From Pseudomonas nunensis (lineage in GTDB: Bacteria > Pseudomonadota > Gammaproteobacteria > Pseudomonadales > Pseudomonadaceae): a stretch of DNA of 64,000 nt. The stretch spans positions 6,935,001 to 6,999,000 of the forward strand of contig NZ_CP101125.1 in NCBI RefSeq assembly GCF_024296925.1, written 5' to 3'. The notes beneath the pieces were generated by a model that was given only the letters and a program-made list of their open reading frames with translations, made no database searches and was not told where the DNA came from. Of this stretch, positions 63,719 to 64,000 are shown piece after piece (positions within the stretch are counted from its first letter, which is position 1; every line of letters begins with the position of its first letter). The position numbers and the translations under genes were made by a program.

Positions 63719-64000
63719 ATGCGTACTTCTTATTCAACTGAATTCAAACTCAAGGCTGTCGGCATGGTGCTGGACGAGGGGATATCGGTTCCCGAGGTCT
63801 GTGCCAGTTTAGATATTGGCCCTACGGCCTTGCGTCGCTGGGTCGACCAGGTGCGTAAAGAACGCCAGGGTTCGACGCCGGTGGGAGCCAAAGCGATCAC
63901 CGCTGACCAGCGAGAAATCCAGGAACTCAAAGCCTTGCTCAGGCAAAAAGACCGGGATATCGAAATCCTAAAAAAGGCCAGTGCTCTCCTGCTGTTGGAC
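63719..64000 (+). CDS. IS3-family transposase OrfA (partial at the window end)
   Basis: At least 94 aa. The helix-turn-helix region (MRTSYSTEFKLKAVGMVLDE then SVPEVCASLDIGPTALRRWV) is typical of IS3 OrfA, followed by a leucine-zipper-like stretch (LKALLRQKDRDIEILKKASA). The reading frame continues past the edge of the window. Transposase is expected as an OrfA-OrfB fusion made by frameshifting. Confidence 0.92.
   Translation, partial: MRTSYSTEFKLKAVGMVLDEGISVPEVCASLDIGPTALRRWVDQVRKERQGSTPVGAKAITADQREIQELKALLRQKDRDIEILKKASALLLLD
63970..63976 (+). other. Programmed -1 frameshift site
   Basis: A AAA AAG heptamer in the orfA zero frame (codons AAA AAG at 63971-63976, in ILKKAS). This is the canonical slippery sequence and location for making OrfAB transposase in IS3-family elements. 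The stimulatory structure would be beyond the window. Confidence 0.8.

Larger units (their letters stand above)
63649..64000 (+). mobile_element. IS3-family insertion sequence, left end, cut by the window end
   Basis: The left end TGATCAGGCCTAATGATTTT is followed by GGACAC; from memory this matches the layout of IS3-subgroup ends (TGATC then TGGACAC about 20 bases in). orfA starts at 63719 and a frameshift signal is at 63970. The right end, orfB and target-site duplication are outside the window, so intactness cannot be judged. Confidence 0.85.

Overview
The window is chromosomal DNA of a Pseudomonas, most likely of the P. fluorescens group. Evidence: the gene order rrn - birA - coaX - SPOR-like - tRNA-Tyr/Gly/Thr - tuf - tRNA-Trp - secE - nusG - rplKAJL - rpoBC - rpsLG - fusA - tuf - S10/spc/alpha ribosomal clusters - katA - ferritin - uvrA - MFS - ssb is the Pseudomonas order; RpoB uses Pseudomonas residue numbering exactly; and the right third carries the short GTGGGAGCGGGCTTGCTCGCGAA-type REP repeats typical of fluorescens-group genomes.

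Layout. (1) 1-3632: distal half of an rRNA operon (tRNA-Ile, tRNA-Ala, 23S, 5S, terminator); the 16S gene lies to the left of the window. (2) 3.7-5.9 kb: birA, coaX and a small SPOR-like membrane protein. (3) 6.0-38.0 kb: about 32 kb of translation and transcription genes, all on the + strand: a tRNA-tuf unit, secE-nusG, rplKA, rplJL-rpoBC, the str cluster, and S10-spc-alpha. Both tuf genes are present. Sigma70-type promoters with GC-rich discriminators can be read ahead of the tRNA-tuf unit, the str cluster, S10, rpsH and rpsM, so the ribosomal string appears to be divided into several transcription units. (4) 38.2-45.4 kb: oxidative-stress and DNA-maintenance genes (katA, ferritin, uvrA, an MFS transporter, ssb). 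(5) 45.4-54.2 kb, - strand: an OsmC-YcaO fusion gene and an eight-gene membrane-stress-like island (DUF2170/YjfI, PspA-like YjfJ, rhomboid protease, two-TM K+-type channel, DUF2491/YjfK, DUF350/YjfL, DUF1190/YjfM lipoprotein, glutathionylspermidine-synthase-like YjfC). (6) 54.2-63.5 kb: accessory metabolism: an isochorismatase-family hydrolase divergent from a GlxA-type regulator, a DUF3182 plus alpha/beta hydrolase pair, an overlapping DUF72-ybhP-clsB-ybhN operon and a DHA1 transporter, separated by REP/REPIN repeats. (7) 63.65 kb to the end: left end of an IS3-family element inserted in a REP.

How it fits together. Regions 1-3 make rRNA, tRNA, ribosomal proteins, elongation factors, RNA polymerase and the Sec translocon, the classic growth-rate-controlled genes. 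Region 4 couples H2O2 removal (KatA), iron storage and DNA repair. The most interesting part is region 5. The E. coli yjfIJKLMC gene set is kept in order, but a rhomboid protease and a channel are inserted between yjfJ and yjfK. The island starts at a - strand promoter bracketed by two identical 12-bp palindromes (CTCACGCGTGAG, 46 bp apart), which look like paired operators. Together they suggest a dedicated, tightly regulated envelope-stress or membrane-modification system of unknown function. All calls come from reading the sequence; no database search was run.
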